A DNA stretch of 64,000 bases from Ferruginibacter sp. (lineage in GTDB: Bacteria > Bacteroidota > Bacteroidia > Chitinophagales > Chitinophagaceae), in NCBI GenBank assembly GCA_014379905.1, contig JACMKX010000144.1:1-64000 (forward strand), given 5' to 3'. Below are positions 1 through 8,065 of this stretch, piece by piece (positions within the stretch are counted from its first letter, which is position 1; the number at the start of each line of letters is the position of its first letter). Under the pieces are notes generated by a model. The model was given only the letters and a program-made list of their open reading frames with translations. It searched no databases and was not told where the DNA came from. A program made the position numbers and the translations under genes.

Positions 1-141
1 AGCATATGGAATGGAATGGTAAAGGCAGCCGCCGGTGTAAACAATGTAAAAGTTACACTGCCATTAATGTCAGCAGGTATTTATTATTTGCGATATGATG
101 ATGGTAAAACGCAGCAGGTATTAAAAATGATGAAACAATAA
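1..141 (+). CDS. C-terminal end of a T9SS sorting-domain protein (partial)
   Basis: The frame is open from the first base and ends at TAA 139-141. The visible 46 residues contain the pattern V-x-V-T-L-P-L-M-S-A-G-I-Y-Y-L-R-Y, followed by a short charged tail ending KMMKQ. This is the usual last strand pair of a Por/type A T9SS C-terminal sorting domain (G-[IV]-Y-[YL]-[VL] followed by K-[IVL]). The protein should therefore be exported to the periplasm by Sec and then through the outer membrane by T9SS. Its catalytic or binding part lies upstream of the window, so its function cannot be named. A strong terminator follows directly. Confidence 0.75.
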   Translation, partial: SIWNGMVKAAAGVNNVKVTLPLMSAGIYYLRYDDGKTQQVLKMMKQ

Positions 142-143
142 AT

Positions 144-195
144 AAGAATAGTTTCCCGCAGCTTTGAAGATCTTACCTGCGGGAAGCTATTCTTT
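144..195 (+). terminator. Rho-independent terminator of the first gene
   Basis: An 18-bp stem begins 2 bases after the stop codon: the left arm 144-161 pairs with 177-194 (one G-T pair), and the right side ends in TTCTTTT. The loop is about 15 bases. Confidence 0.75.
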
Positions 196-238
196 TAGAA
201 CCCTGTAAAAAACACTTTAAACAGGTATCCCTACATGT

Positions 239-280
239 TACTCACCTCGTATTGCACATTAGGTGAGTATTATTTTTTAG
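239..280 (+). terminator. Second terminator-like hairpin
   Basis: TACTCACCT (239-247) pairs perfectly with AGGTGAGTA (261-269) and is followed by TTATTTTTT. A small CCTGT/ACAGG stem lies just upstream at about 202-225. It may be a back-up terminator or the end of a short RNA; the sequence does not decide between these. Confidence 0.45.
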
Positions 281-340
281 CAGGATGAACGCAGGCAATT
301 TTGTGTGGTAAAATATTTATTACTTCATAAAAAAAGAGAC

Positions 341-1120
341 ATGAGAAAACTAATCAATTGTATAATTTGTGCTGCTACCCTGGCTACTGCGACGGTATCT
401 TGTAAAAAAGAGAGCGGGCCCAAAATGAACGAAGACCTTCCGCCGGCAACAAATGCCATCACCGTGGTTTCGGGCAGCGGCGATATTACTGCAAAAGTAA
501 ATGCTTTTTTGGCGGCTATACCCGGGCCTGATAACGGGGGGATTCCTTTTTTGCAACCAACAGGTAAAAGAAATATAAATTTTGATGGTGTACCTGATAA
601 TTTTTCTGACAACAATCCATTTCCCGGCGATTTTTTTAATGTCAATTCTAAAAGAGGGCTGGTACTTTCAAGCTTTAATGGCTTTAGGGTAAGCAGCAAA
701 AACTTCTCTGATATTAATCCTGCTTTTGGAATACAGTACAATCCTTTTTCGCCTGTGCGAACTATTGCGGTAATGGGTGGAAGTGTATTTGCAACCGCCC
801 TGTTTAAAGTACCCGGCACCGACACTGCTGCATTTGTAAGGGCATTTGGAGTGGTGCTCTGCGATGTAGATGACAGCAGTAAAACTTTTGTTGAATTTTT
901 TGAAGGTAATAATATTGTTGGCAAATTTAATGTACCTGCCCGCAACAATGCTCCCGGCGATAAAGGACTGTCATTTTTGGGTGTACAATTTTCCAATAAA
1001 AAAATTACATCTGTAAAAATTCAGGCGGGTAATGCTACCATCAATACCAAACAGGAGAGCGGAGATGCAGACCTGGTGGCGATGGATAATTTTATATACA
1101 GCGAACCTGTTAAACAGTAG
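341..1120 (+). CDS. Lipoprotein of the 'NWDGVP' family, copy 1
   Basis: A 259-residue predicted lipoprotein. I chose the start at 341 rather than 305 because it gives a clean signal peptide (MRKLINCIICAATLATATVSC) with lipobox TVSC and a KK after the cysteine. The mature part contains KRNINFDGVPD near residue 85, then PFPGDFFN, a KVPGTDTAAFVRAFGVV segment, DVDDSSKTFVEFF, SFLGVQF and a C-terminal DLVAMDNFIYSEP. The same motifs, in the same order, occur in the proteins at 58464-59231 and 59378-60190, so the three are paralogues. The family recurs in Bacteroidota (recollection), but I know of no assigned function. The conserved FFxG and beta-rich pattern suggests a secreted beta-sandwich (inference). 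A terminator follows at 1162-1183. Confidence 0.8.
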   Translation: MRKLINCIICAATLATATVSCKKESGPKMNEDLPPATNAITVVSGSGDITAKVNAFLAAIPGPDNGGIPFLQPTGKRNINFDGVPDNFSDNNPFPGDFFNVNSKRGLVLSSFNGFRVSSKNFSDINPAFGIQYNPFSPVRTIAVMGGSVFATALFKVPGTDTAAFVRAFGVVLCDVDDSSKTFVEFFEGNNIVGKFNVPARNNAPGDKGLSFLGVQFSNKKITSVKIQAGNATINTKQESGDADLVAMDNFIYSEPVKQ

Positions 1121-1161
1121 GGCTATTAGAAAAGATTGAGCGCTATTTTGTGAGAAAGTCC

Positions 1162-1183
1162 GCCCGGTACGGGCATTTTTTTT
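1162..1183 (+). terminator. Rho-independent terminator
   Basis: GCCCG/CGGGC hairpin with a 3-base loop followed by a run of T interrupted only by its first A. It lies 42 bases after the lipoprotein stop, between convergent genes. Confidence 0.7.
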
Positions 1184-1227
1184 ACGAAGCAGGGCGATGG
1201 TCAACAACCTGGAAATAATTCCTGCTA

Positions 1228-2154
1228 TTATATGATAAGAATATTCTTTCCCCTTGAATGCCCTTCCTTTTGATACTCCAGTGCCCTTCTTATATCGGTA
1301 AAATAAAATGTAGAGTCGATAAATAATTTCAGTTTTCCTTTTTCTATTAACGCCACTATCTGTTGTAATTGTTCAGCATCAGCTTTAAATAAAAACTTGC
1401 GGGCAATAATGCCATAGCTTTCGGAAAGAGCGGCAGAAAGGGGTTGGCTTATTTCTGTTATGGATACATACCGGCCGCCTGGTTTTAATACCTGGTATGA
1501 TTTTTCTGTGGCGGCTACACTATCAAATACCGCATCAAAATTTTTGAGTATTTTAGAGAAATCGTGGCTTTGATAATCAATAACTTCATCCGCCCCCAAA
1601 GAAACAAGAATGGAATGGTTTTTAAGGGAGGCAGTTACAGCTACATATGCCCCTTTCCATTTTGCCAATTGTAGTGCAAATATACCCACCCCACCTGCCG
1701 CAGCATGGATCAATATTTTTTGGCCACGTTGCAATTGCAATATATCAAACAATCCCTGCCATGCAGTAAGGCCAGCCATAGGAATTGCGGCTGCTTCTGC
1801 TAAAGAAATATTTACCGGCTTTTTTAGGATGCAGGTTGTTTCCGTAGTAACATATTCTGCAAAGGCACCCTGCTTGTCCCAATTTAATGATCCAATTACT
1901 TCATCGCCGGCATTAAACTTAGTTACAGCTGCTCCTGTTTTAATAACTGTTCCCGAAATATCAGATCCTACCACATAAGGCAATTTAAATCCTCCGTGCA
2001 GTATGGCCTTCCAGTCTACCGGGTTTATACCGCACGCTGTTACTTTAATCAATACCTGCTGAGGCAAAAGTTCCGGTATGGATTGCTCTTTAATTTCCAG
2101 GTTATCAAGGGAACCATTTTTACCAAGGATGATTGCTTTCATTTTGTTGCTCAT
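1228..2154 (-). CDS. NAD(P)-dependent zinc-free alcohol dehydrogenase/quinone oxidoreductase
   Basis: A 308-residue protein of the medium-chain dehydrogenase/reductase superfamily, quinone-oxidoreductase branch. Visible marks are the GroES-like N-terminal half (CGINPVDWKAILHG, LPYVVGSDISGTV), a typical AAAIPMAGLTAWQGLF segment, and the Rossmann nucleotide-binding motif HAAAGGVGIFALQLAKWKGA near residues 150-170. The cysteine cluster that binds structural zinc is absent, as in quinone reductases. It probably reduces quinones or enones with NAD(P)H in the cytoplasm; the substrate is unknown. Start: the ATG at 2154 gives MSNKMKAII. The ATG at 2142 (MKAIILGK) fits the family equally well. It stands alone and faces the lipoprotein gene tail to tail. 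Confidence 0.85.
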   Translation of the reverse strand: MSNKMKAIILGKNGSLDNLEIKEQSIPELLPQQVLIKVTACGINPVDWKAILHGGFKLPYVVGSDISGTVIKTGAAVTKFNAGDEVIGSLNWDKQGAFAEYVTTETTCILKKPVNISLAEAAAIPMAGLTAWQGLFDILQLQRGQKILIHAAAGGVGIFALQLAKWKGAYVAVTASLKNHSILVSLGADEVIDYQSHDFSKILKNFDAVFDSVAATEKSYQVLKPGGRYVSITEISQPLSAALSESYGIIARKFLFKADAEQLQQIVALIEKGKLKLFIDSTFYFTDIRRALEYQKEGHSRGKNILII

Positions 2155-2429
2155 TTTTTAGTGTTTAAATAAACTGTTCTATCAAATAGATTAGGAAACT
2201 ACCTGTAAACTGGAACAACAAAAAAACAACAGCAATAAAAACAAAGGGAACTGATATTATTATTGGTTATACTGTATAAAAATGAACTTAAGATGAAGGG
2301 GGAAATCATCGATGTAATTCAACAAGTTGCATTTGCATTTGTGCCGCGGGATAACAAAACCTATTGATGGATCATTAGCCAACTGCCCGGCAGAGGCGGT
2401 GAGCCTGTTTCTGTAGAATGGATAAAAAT
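2155..2429. other. Intergenic region, no confident gene
   Basis: It holds the 5' region of the oxidoreductase gene and the 3' flank of the ABC ATPase gene. On the plus strand an ATG at 2293 opens 24 codons ending at TGA 2365-2367. The same frame then stays open to TAA 2437-2439. This could be the remnant of a broken gene or chance; I recognise nothing in it. Confidence 0.4.
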
Positions 2430-3038
2430 TTATTTGTAAGATTCCATTTTTACCACTTCCTCACAAAATTCATACTCCGCCTCCACATTACTGCTAATGA
2501 GGATCAATTTTTTTCCAAGTTGTTGGCTAATTAAGTACTGGTACAGTGCTATGCCTTCATTATCGAGGTTGGTAGTAGGTTCATCCAATAATAATACGGG
2601 TGCATCAGAGAAAAAAGCCTGCGCCAGTTTTAACCGTTGTTTCATACCACTGCTGAAATAACGGATCTGTTTTGAAGCGGATTTTTCTAATTGTACTGCA
2701 GCCAGTATTTCAGTAACCCCTTTTGTAAGTGGTTTAAAGGCCGCATGAAATTGCAGCATTTCTGTAGCCGTCATTTCTTCTACCAGCTCCAGGTAGGGCG
2801 CAGCAATGGAAATATATTGGTAAGGTTCACTGATACTATTTTGACCGTTGTTTGTATAAATAATTTTTCCTTCACTATGCAGTGTAGCACCGGCTACTAC
2901 CTGTAGTAATGTAGATTTTCCGGAGCCGTTGGGGCCGGTAATAGCGTAAGAATGATTGGGTAAAAAATTGATTGAGCAGGACCGAAAGATCCAGTCACGG
3001 TTAAAACGTTTGCCTGCATTTTGCAAACTAATTTTCAT
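2430..3038 (-). CDS. ABC transporter ATP-binding protein without an adjacent permease
   Basis: A 202-residue single ABC ATPase domain. Walker A is GPNGSGKST (about residues 35-43), the signature is SSGMKQRLKL and Walker B is LLLDEPTTNL; a switch-like SSN follows. It is slightly short for the family but all nucleotide-binding motifs are present. The start overlaps the end of lpxA by 11 bases, so it is translationally coupled to the lipid A operon as its last gene. No membrane subunit lies next to it; the partner must be encoded elsewhere. A role in envelope lipid or LPS transport is an inference from position only. Confidence 0.85.
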   Translation of the reverse strand: MKISLQNAGKRFNRDWIFRSCSINFLPNHSYAITGPNGSGKSTLLQVVAGATLHSEGKIIYTNNGQNSISEPYQYISIAAPYLELVEEMTATEMLQFHAAFKPLTKGVTEILAAVQLEKSASKQIRYFSSGMKQRLKLAQAFFSDAPVLLLDEPTTNLDNEGIALYQYLISQQLGKKLILISSNVEAEYEFCEEVVKMESYK

Positions 3039-3825
3039 CCAGGTCTGCTTTGCTAAAAACTTTAATAATACCTCTTTTACTTTCTTTTATGAAAGATACG
3101 ATCATGTCTCTTTCTTTGCAGGCAGGCAATTGTTGCTCAATATATTCAATGGCCTGGGTGGTATTAAAGCCTTTGTTGTAAATAGTGCGGTATACTTCCA
3201 AAATACCATTGATGGTTTCGGAACTAAAACCGCGGCGTTGCAACCCAACGGAATTTACACCCGCATAACTAATGGGTGTTCTTCCTGCTTTTATGAATGG
3301 AGGCACATCTTTATTGATAACGGTGTGCCCAGCCACATAAGTGTGAGCGCCAATGCGGCAAAATTGTGGGGCTCCTGCCATGCCGCCAATGATAGCATAG
3401 TCGCCTACTTCCACATGGCCGGCCAGTTGAACACTGTTGGCAAGTATTACATTATCACCCAAAATACAATCATGGGCTACATGCGCATAAGCCATCAGCA
3501 GGCAATTGCTGCCTATTATTGTTTTCCATTTATCCTGGGTACCCCGGTTAATGGTCACACATTCACGAATGGTGGTATTATCACCTATTTCTACGGTTGT
3601 TTTTTCGCCAATAAATTTAAGGTCCTGGGGAATGGCGCCCAGCACAGCGCCGGGAAATATCAAACATCCTTTGCCTATAGTGGTACCGCTCAAAATAACT
3701 GCCCCGCTCATAATATGTGTATCATCTCCAATGCGCACATCTTCATGTATCACTGCAAAAGGATCAACTTTTACATTGTTGCCCAATATCGCATCGGGAC
3801 TAATGTGTGCCAGGGGACTTATCAT
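3028..3825 (-). CDS. lpxA: UDP-N-acetylglucosamine O-acyltransferase LpxA
   Basis: First enzyme of lipid A synthesis: it transfers a 3-hydroxyacyl chain from ACP to UDP-GlcNAc in the cytoplasm. The 265-residue length is normal. The N-terminal two thirds is a left-handed parallel beta-helix with hexapeptide repeats (IGDDTHI, IGKGCLI, IGDNTTI, LGDNVIL, VGDYAII). The catalytic-base motif is AYAHVAHDC, the second histidine (His118) matching E. coli His125. GGMAGAPQFC and the C-terminal helical region follow as in the family. ATG 3825 overlaps the lpxC/fabZ stop by 4 bases (ATGA), so the two are coupled. Confidence 0.97.
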   Translation of the reverse strand: MISPLAHISPDAILGNNVKVDPFAVIHEDVRIGDDTHIMSGAVILSGTTIGKGCLIFPGAVLGAIPQDLKFIGEKTTVEIGDNTTIRECVTINRGTQDKWKTIIGSNCLLMAYAHVAHDCILGDNVILANSVQLAGHVEVGDYAIIGGMAGAPQFCRIGAHTYVAGHTVINKDVPPFIKAGRTPISYAGVNSVGLQRRGFSSETINGILEVYRTIYNKGFNTTQAIEYIEQQLPACKERDMIVSFIKESKRGIIKVFSKADLDEN

Positions 3826-5246
3826 ATTTGTTCTTTGGGTCGTTTTACAATTTGCGCAACCAGTATGGCTTCTGTTACCAGCTTATCTCCTATAAATATA
3901 GTGCCTTTCATTTCACAAATACCACGGCGGATGGGTGCAAGCAATTCCATCTTTAAAATTAAGGTATCGCCGGGAACTACTTTTTGTTTGAATTTACAGT
4001 TTTCAATTTTCAAAAAATAGGTATCGTACTGGTCTTCGGTGTTTCTTGGAATAGCCAGTATACCACCCGCCTGCGCCAGGGCTTCTACCTGTAAAACACC
4101 GGGCATTACACAATTTCCCGGAAAGTGACCCTGGAAATAAGGTTCATTGTACGTAACATTTTTAATAGCTATTACATGCTTATCGGTCAGCTCCATAATT
4201 TTATCTACCAATAAAAACGGGTAACGGTGTGGGAGCGTTTTTTCTATTTGATGGATATCATACAACGGTGCCTGGTTCACGTCATATTTTGGAACATCCT
4301 GCTTGCCTTTGTATTTTTTAATATGCTCCTTTATTTTTTTTGCAAACTTTACATTGCTGGCATGACCGGGCCTGCTGGCGATAATATGTGCTTTAAAGGG
4401 GTACCCTACCAGGGCAAGATCGCCAATTACATCCAGCAGTTTGTGCCGGGCGGGTTCGTTGGGATAACGCAACTGAAGGTTATTTAAAATGCCTTCATCG
4501 CTCACCTTCACATCTGTTTTATTAAACACTTTGGATATACGGGCCACCTGTTCATCTGTAACCGGCCTGTCTACTACCACGATGGCGTTGTTGATATCAC
4601 CGCCTTTAATCAGGTTGTGTTGTACCAGTGCTTCGAGTTCGTGAAAGAATGCAAAAGTGCGGCTGGAAGCAATTTCATCATTGAACTGGGAGATATTTTT
4701 AATATCGGCATGTTGTGTGCCCAGCACAGGTGAATTAAAATCTATCAGCGTATTGATACGGTATTCATGAAAAGGCAAAGCTACCATTTCCACTTTTTTA
4801 TCTTCATCAATAAAGCTGATGTTGTGTTGTATTTCGTAGAAAATTTTTACAGCATCCTGCTTTTGTGTAGCTGCTTTTTTTAATGCCTGTACAAAGGGTT
4901 CGCTGCTTCCATCAAGTATGGGCACTTCTTCGCCATCAATTTCAATCAGTACATTATCAATTTCCATCCCCACCAGTGCTGCCATTAAATGCTCAATGGT
5001 GCTAACCCTAGCCCCATTAACCTCCAGGGTAGTACTGCGGTTGGTTTCTACCACATTGTCTACATCAGCTTTAATAATCGTTTTTTCCGGGAGATCTACC
5101 CTTTGAAAATTAATGCCTGTATTGGGCCCGGCAGGTTTTAATCGCATGGTTACCGCCTGGCCGGTATGAATACCTGCGCCCGATATGGTAAGCTCTTCTT
5201 TTATAGTATGTTGAAAAGTTGGTTCGGTCCCGTTGGTTAAATCCAT
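3822..5246 (-). CDS. lpxC/fabZ: Bifunctional LpxC deacetylase / FabZ dehydratase
   Basis: A 474-residue fusion typical of Bacteroidota. Residues 1 to about 310 are LpxC, the zinc UDP-3-O-acyl-GlcNAc deacetylase that commits to lipid A. The zinc ligands are His86 in TIEHLMAAL and His268/Asp272 in HKLLDVIGD. Residues from about 325 to the end are FabZ, the 3-hydroxyacyl-ACP dehydratase: LPHRYPFLLVD, then GHFPGNCVMPGV with catalytic His374 and Glu388 in QVEALAQAGG. Fusing the two activities ties lipid A commitment to the supply of hydroxyacyl-ACP for membrane lipids (inference). It sits between lpxD and lpxA. The start follows a 270-bp gap filled by inverted repeats, so it may have its own promoter. 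Confidence 0.97.
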   Translation of the reverse strand: MDLTNGTEPTFQHTIKEELTISGAGIHTGQAVTMRLKPAGPNTGINFQRVDLPEKTIIKADVDNVVETNRSTTLEVNGARVSTIEHLMAALVGMEIDNVLIEIDGEEVPILDGSSEPFVQALKKAATQKQDAVKIFYEIQHNISFIDEDKKVEMVALPFHEYRINTLIDFNSPVLGTQHADIKNISQFNDEIASSRTFAFFHELEALVQHNLIKGGDINNAIVVVDRPVTDEQVARISKVFNKTDVKVSDEGILNNLQLRYPNEPARHKLLDVIGDLALVGYPFKAHIIASRPGHASNVKFAKKIKEHIKKYKGKQDVPKYDVNQAPLYDIHQIEKTLPHRYPFLLVDKIMELTDKHVIAIKNVTYNEPYFQGHFPGNCVMPGVLQVEALAQAGGILAIPRNTEDQYDTYFLKIENCKFKQKVVPGDTLILKMELLAPIRRGICEMKGTIFIGDKLVTEAILVAQIVKRPKEQI

Positions 5247-5301
5247 AGCTGCAAAAGTAGGAAAAGAATGGGGATTTTGAATTGCCTTGCGGCAATGATT
5301 T

Positions 5302-5520
5302 TGGAACGCTGATGACGCTGATGGTGATGATTTTTTTAACCGCTAAGGCGCAAAGACACTAAGTATAGAACGTTGATATTTATGATCGTCCTGATATTTT
5401 AAGATGGTTAACTGCCGGGCAAAGGAAGTGTCTTTATATACAGGCCAAGGAGCGCCTTAGCAGTTAATGTCTGTTATAAAATCTGTGTAAATCATGGCCA
5501 TCATGAAAATCTATGTTCTA
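5302..5520. repeat. Nested inverted repeats between lpxD and lpxC/fabZ
   Basis: Outer arms: 5302-5333 (GGAACGCTGATGACGCTGAT and on) and about 5488-5520 (ATCATGGCCATCATGAAAAT), imperfectly complementary. Inner arms: 5337-5352 (TTAACCGCTAAGGCGC) and 5452-5468 (GCGCCTTAGCAGTTAA). The outer arms belong to the same family as the elements at 42364-42432 and 42777-42859. The right outer arm touches the lpxD stop codon. Confidence 0.65.
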
Positions 5521-6570
5521 AAGATTTTCCTGGTCGGCTTTTAGAAGCTTGATCAGTTTTTCCAGTTCAGAAAGTCGTTTTTCCAGTTCCGGCAGTTTGC
5601 GGCTGAGGGCCTGGCTTCGAAGTGCCTGCGAATAGTCGTGTGCCGGCGAGCCGGTTACCACTGTGTTGGGAATTTTAATGCTTTTACTTACACCACTCTG
5701 GGCATTTATCTTGGTACCATCTGCAATTTGTATATGGCCTACAATGCCGGCCTGTCCACCAATCATAACATTGTTACCCACCTTGGTGCTGCCACTTACC
5801 CCGGCCTGGGCTGCTATCACGGAGTTATTACCTACTTCTACATTGTGAGCTACCTGTATAAGATTATCGAGCTTGGCACCAGAACGAATGATGGTGGAAC
5901 CAATAGTGGCCCTGTCGATGGTAGCATTGGCGCCAATTTCTACATTGTCTTCTATTACCACATTGCCTATCTGGGGAACTTTTTTAAAAGTGCCATCCGC
6001 TTGTGGCGCAAACCCAAATCCGTCGCTGCCAATAACTGTTCCGGCATGTATCGTTACATTTTTACCGATAATACATTCCCGGAGGATCTTTACCCCTGCG
6101 TGGATAATGGTGCCATCTCCAATGCTAACGTTGTTACCTATAAATGTATTGGGGAATATTTTTACATCGTTGCCCAGCTTTACGTTTTCGCCCAGGTAGG
6201 CAAAAGCGCCTATATAATTATTTTCGCCGGTAATAGCTGTTCTGTCAATATAGGAAGGAGTTTGAATTCCGGTAAGTTGTTGTGTACGTACCTGCTGGTA
6301 AGTATCCAGTAAGGTTGCAAAAGCACTATACGCATCGGGCACCCGAAGTAAAGTGGCTTTCAATGGCTGTTTCAATTCGAGCGATTCGTTAATAATAATA
6401 AGGGAAGCCTCGGTTGTGTAAAGGAAATCCTCATACTTTGGATTGGCTAAAAATGCCAATTGACCCGCCTGGGCCTCCTCTATTTTTCCGAAGGAAGCCA
6501 CTGTTACAGAAGCATCTCCCTCCACTGTTGCATTAATTATGGCCGCTATCTGGGCTGCACTGAATTGCAT
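5518..6570 (-). CDS. lpxD: UDP-3-O-acylglucosamine N-acyltransferase LpxD
   Basis: Third lipid A enzyme: N-acylates UDP-3-O-acyl-GlcN using hydroxyacyl-ACP. The 350 residues show the N-terminal uridine-binding domain ([33 protein letters not shown]), a left-handed beta-helix with hexapeptide repeats, and [12 protein letters not shown] carrying the catalytic histidine. [13 protein letters not shown] and a C-terminal coiled helix ([19 protein letters not shown]) complete it. It is transcribed with the HD phosphohydrolase and lpxC/fabZ. The gaps on both sides are filled with inverted repeats. Confidence 0.97.
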   Translation of the reverse strand: MQFSAAQIAAIINATVEGDASVTVASFGKIEEAQAGQLAFLANPKYEDFLYTTEASLIIINESLELKQPLKATLLRVPDAYSAFATLLDTYQQVRTQQLTGIQTPSYIDRTAITGENNYIGAFAYLGENVKLGNDVKIFPNTFIGNNVSIGDGTIIHAGVKILRECIIGKNVTIHAGTVIGSDGFGFAPQADGTFKKVPQIGNVVIEDNVEIGANATIDRATIGSTIIRSGAKLDNLIQVAHNVEVGNNSVIAAQAGVSGSTKVGNNVMIGGQAGIVGHIQIADGTKINAQSGVSKSIKIPNTVVTGSPAHDYSQALRSQALSRKLPELEKRLSELEKLIKLLKADQENL

Positions 6571-6575
6571 GATTT

Positions 6576-6683
6576 TAAGCTTTTAGCTGTTAGCTCTTAG
6601 CTGTTAGCCCCAACCTTCAATGCGATCTCTTCCGGATATAACACCGGCTAATGGCTAACGGCTAGTGGCTAATAGCTTTTTAG
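6576..6683. repeat. Inverted repeat of TTAGCTGTTAGC type
   Basis: The left arm, about 6578-6608, repeats TTAGCTGTTAGC. The right arm, 6645-6682, reads GGCTAATGGCTAACGGCTAG and on. The arms are complementary with mismatches and can form a long hairpin about 105 bases across, starting right at the stop codon of the HD gene. Confidence 0.6.
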
Positions 6684-7865
6684 CTATCGTAGATAACAAA
6701 TGTAATATTTTTTAGTCTTGCCCCGCATGTTTTCATTTATTAGCGCATGATCAACTTCTGAAATGTCTTTTACTGAACCATCTTTAAACAAAACGAAGAT
6801 ATGTTCGTTTTCAAAATTGTAAGTGCTGCTAACGGCTTCGCCGGTAAACACCAGCCATTGTGCATCATCTGAAGATATATTCTGCCTGGCAGCGATCTCT
6901 GCTGTTTTTTCATCAACAGCCAATTGGTTAAATGGTTCTGCTGCATATTTTACTTTTAATAAATGCCGGTCGATAATACCCTGGCAAAGAATGGACAACA
7001 CTTTATCGGTATGGCTGCACCAGTGCTTGATGGCTACCAGTACATCATGATCATCGATACTGCAAAATTGTTGAAGCGTAATATTTTCGAGCGGCTGATT
7101 AATGAAACTGTTCAAGGGTTCATGGCAGGTAGCTTTCACAAATTTTGCTCTTTTTATAATCCGTCGCAACATTTGTTCGGCACTCAGCACCGTTTTATGC
7201 AGGTATACCTGCCAGTACATGAGGCGCCTTGCTACCAAAAATTTTTCAATGGAGTAAATACCTTTTTCTTCAATCATCAGTTCCCCATTGTGCACGGTGA
7301 GCATTTTTAAAATGCGGTCGTAACCAATAGATCCTTCAATAACTCCAGTAAAAAAACTATCCCTGTTCAGGTAATCCATCCGGTCTACATCCAGTTGCCC
7401 GCTTACCAGCTGATGCAGGAATTTTTTTTGATATTCATTGGTAAAAATGTCAATGGCCATCTGCAGCCTTCCATCAAATTTTTGATTAAGATCTTTAAAT
7501 ATCAGCAAAGAGATTTCTTCGTGATGCATTCCCTCTGCCAGTACATGTTCCAATGCATGAGAAAAAGGGCCATGGCCAATATCATGTAACAGGATGGCTA
7601 CTTTTGCTGCCTGTTTCTCCTGGGCGGTAATTTCTACTCCTTTCGCACTTAATTCCTGCAGGGCCAGGCACATTAAATGGTAGGCGCCCAAAGAATGGTG
7701 CAGTCTTGTATGCACCGCACCAGGGTACACCAGGTGTGCCATTGCCATTTGATGTATACGCCTGAGTCGCTGGTAGTAAGGGTGGGCAATGAGCTGCAAC
7801 ACCAGTTCATCATCTATTGTTATAAAGCCATAAACGGGGTCGTTGATTATTTTATTAAAGGGCAT
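6684..7865 (-). CDS. HD-domain phosphohydrolase
   Basis: A 393-residue cytoplasmic metal-dependent phosphohydrolase. The HD signature is clear: RLHHSLGAYHLM, then ILLHDIGHGPFSHALEH, then QLDVDRMDYLNRDS. This arrangement is that of dGTPase-like HD proteins (SAMHD1/YdhJ group), which often cleave dNTPs, though the substrate here is not shown. The N-terminal NKIINDPVYGFI is a common start of this family. It is the first gene of the minus-strand lipid A cluster, a neighbourhood (HD protein, lpxD, lpxC/fabZ, lpxA) I recall from other Bacteroidota; a role in that pathway is not established. Confidence 0.88.
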   Translation of the reverse strand: MPFNKIINDPVYGFITIDDELVLQLIAHPYYQRLRRIHQMAMAHLVYPGAVHTRLHHSLGAYHLMCLALQELSAKGVEITAQEKQAAKVAILLHDIGHGPFSHALEHVLAEGMHHEEISLLIFKDLNQKFDGRLQMAIDIFTNEYQKKFLHQLVSGQLDVDRMDYLNRDSFFTGVIEGSIGYDRILKMLTVHNGELMIEEKGIYSIEKFLVARRLMYWQVYLHKTVLSAEQMLRRIIKRAKFVKATCHEPLNSFINQPLENITLQQFCSIDDHDVLVAIKHWCSHTDKVLSILCQGIIDRHLLKVKYAAEPFNQLAVDEKTAEIAARQNISSDDAQWLVFTGEAVSSTYNFENEHIFVLFKDGSVKDISEVDHALINENMRGKTKKYYICYLR

Positions 7866-7931
7866 AGTTTGCTTGAATTGTTAAATATCTATAAAAGTGT
7901 TGTAAAGCTACGGATGGCGGTGTTAAAAAGG

Positions 7932-7939
7932 TAAATTTG
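7932..7939 (+). promoter_or_regulatory. Candidate -7 element for porX
   Basis: TAAATTTG fits the Bacteroidota sigma-ABfr -7 consensus TAnnTTTG. It lies 127 bases before the porX ATG, giving a long leader that includes the inverted repeat at 7952-8020. No good TTTG lies at the expected -33 position. Confidence 0.3.
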
Positions 7940-7951
7940 TTCGGAGGGCAT

Positions 7952-8020
7952 ATGGTTAATAGATGATAGTTCATGGCCGCTCCCTATTAGCAGCATGCCT
8001 TATTATGAACTATTAACCAT
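7952..8020. repeat. Inverted repeat between the HD gene and porX
   Basis: The left arm 7952-7975 (ATGGTTAATAG...TAGTTCATG) is complementary to 8003-8020 (TTATGAACTATTAACCAT) with a bulge. It lies between divergent genes. Confidence 0.55.
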
Positions 8021-8065
8021 GAACTGTGATCCCTTTATAACCACTAAAAAACTTTAACCAACACC

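Noticed and set aside
305-340. Earlier start of the first lipoprotein
   Set aside because: It places charged residues before the signal peptide; the ATG at 341 gives a normal lipoprotein leader.
2956-4020. A 354-codon open frame on the plus strand opposite lpxA and fabZ
   Set aside because: The minus strand carries clear lpxA and fabZ motifs; the opposing frame encodes low-complexity sequence with no motif.
5638-6312. A 224-codon open frame opposite lpxD
   Set aside because: It is the mirror of hexapeptide repeats; lpxD is unambiguous.
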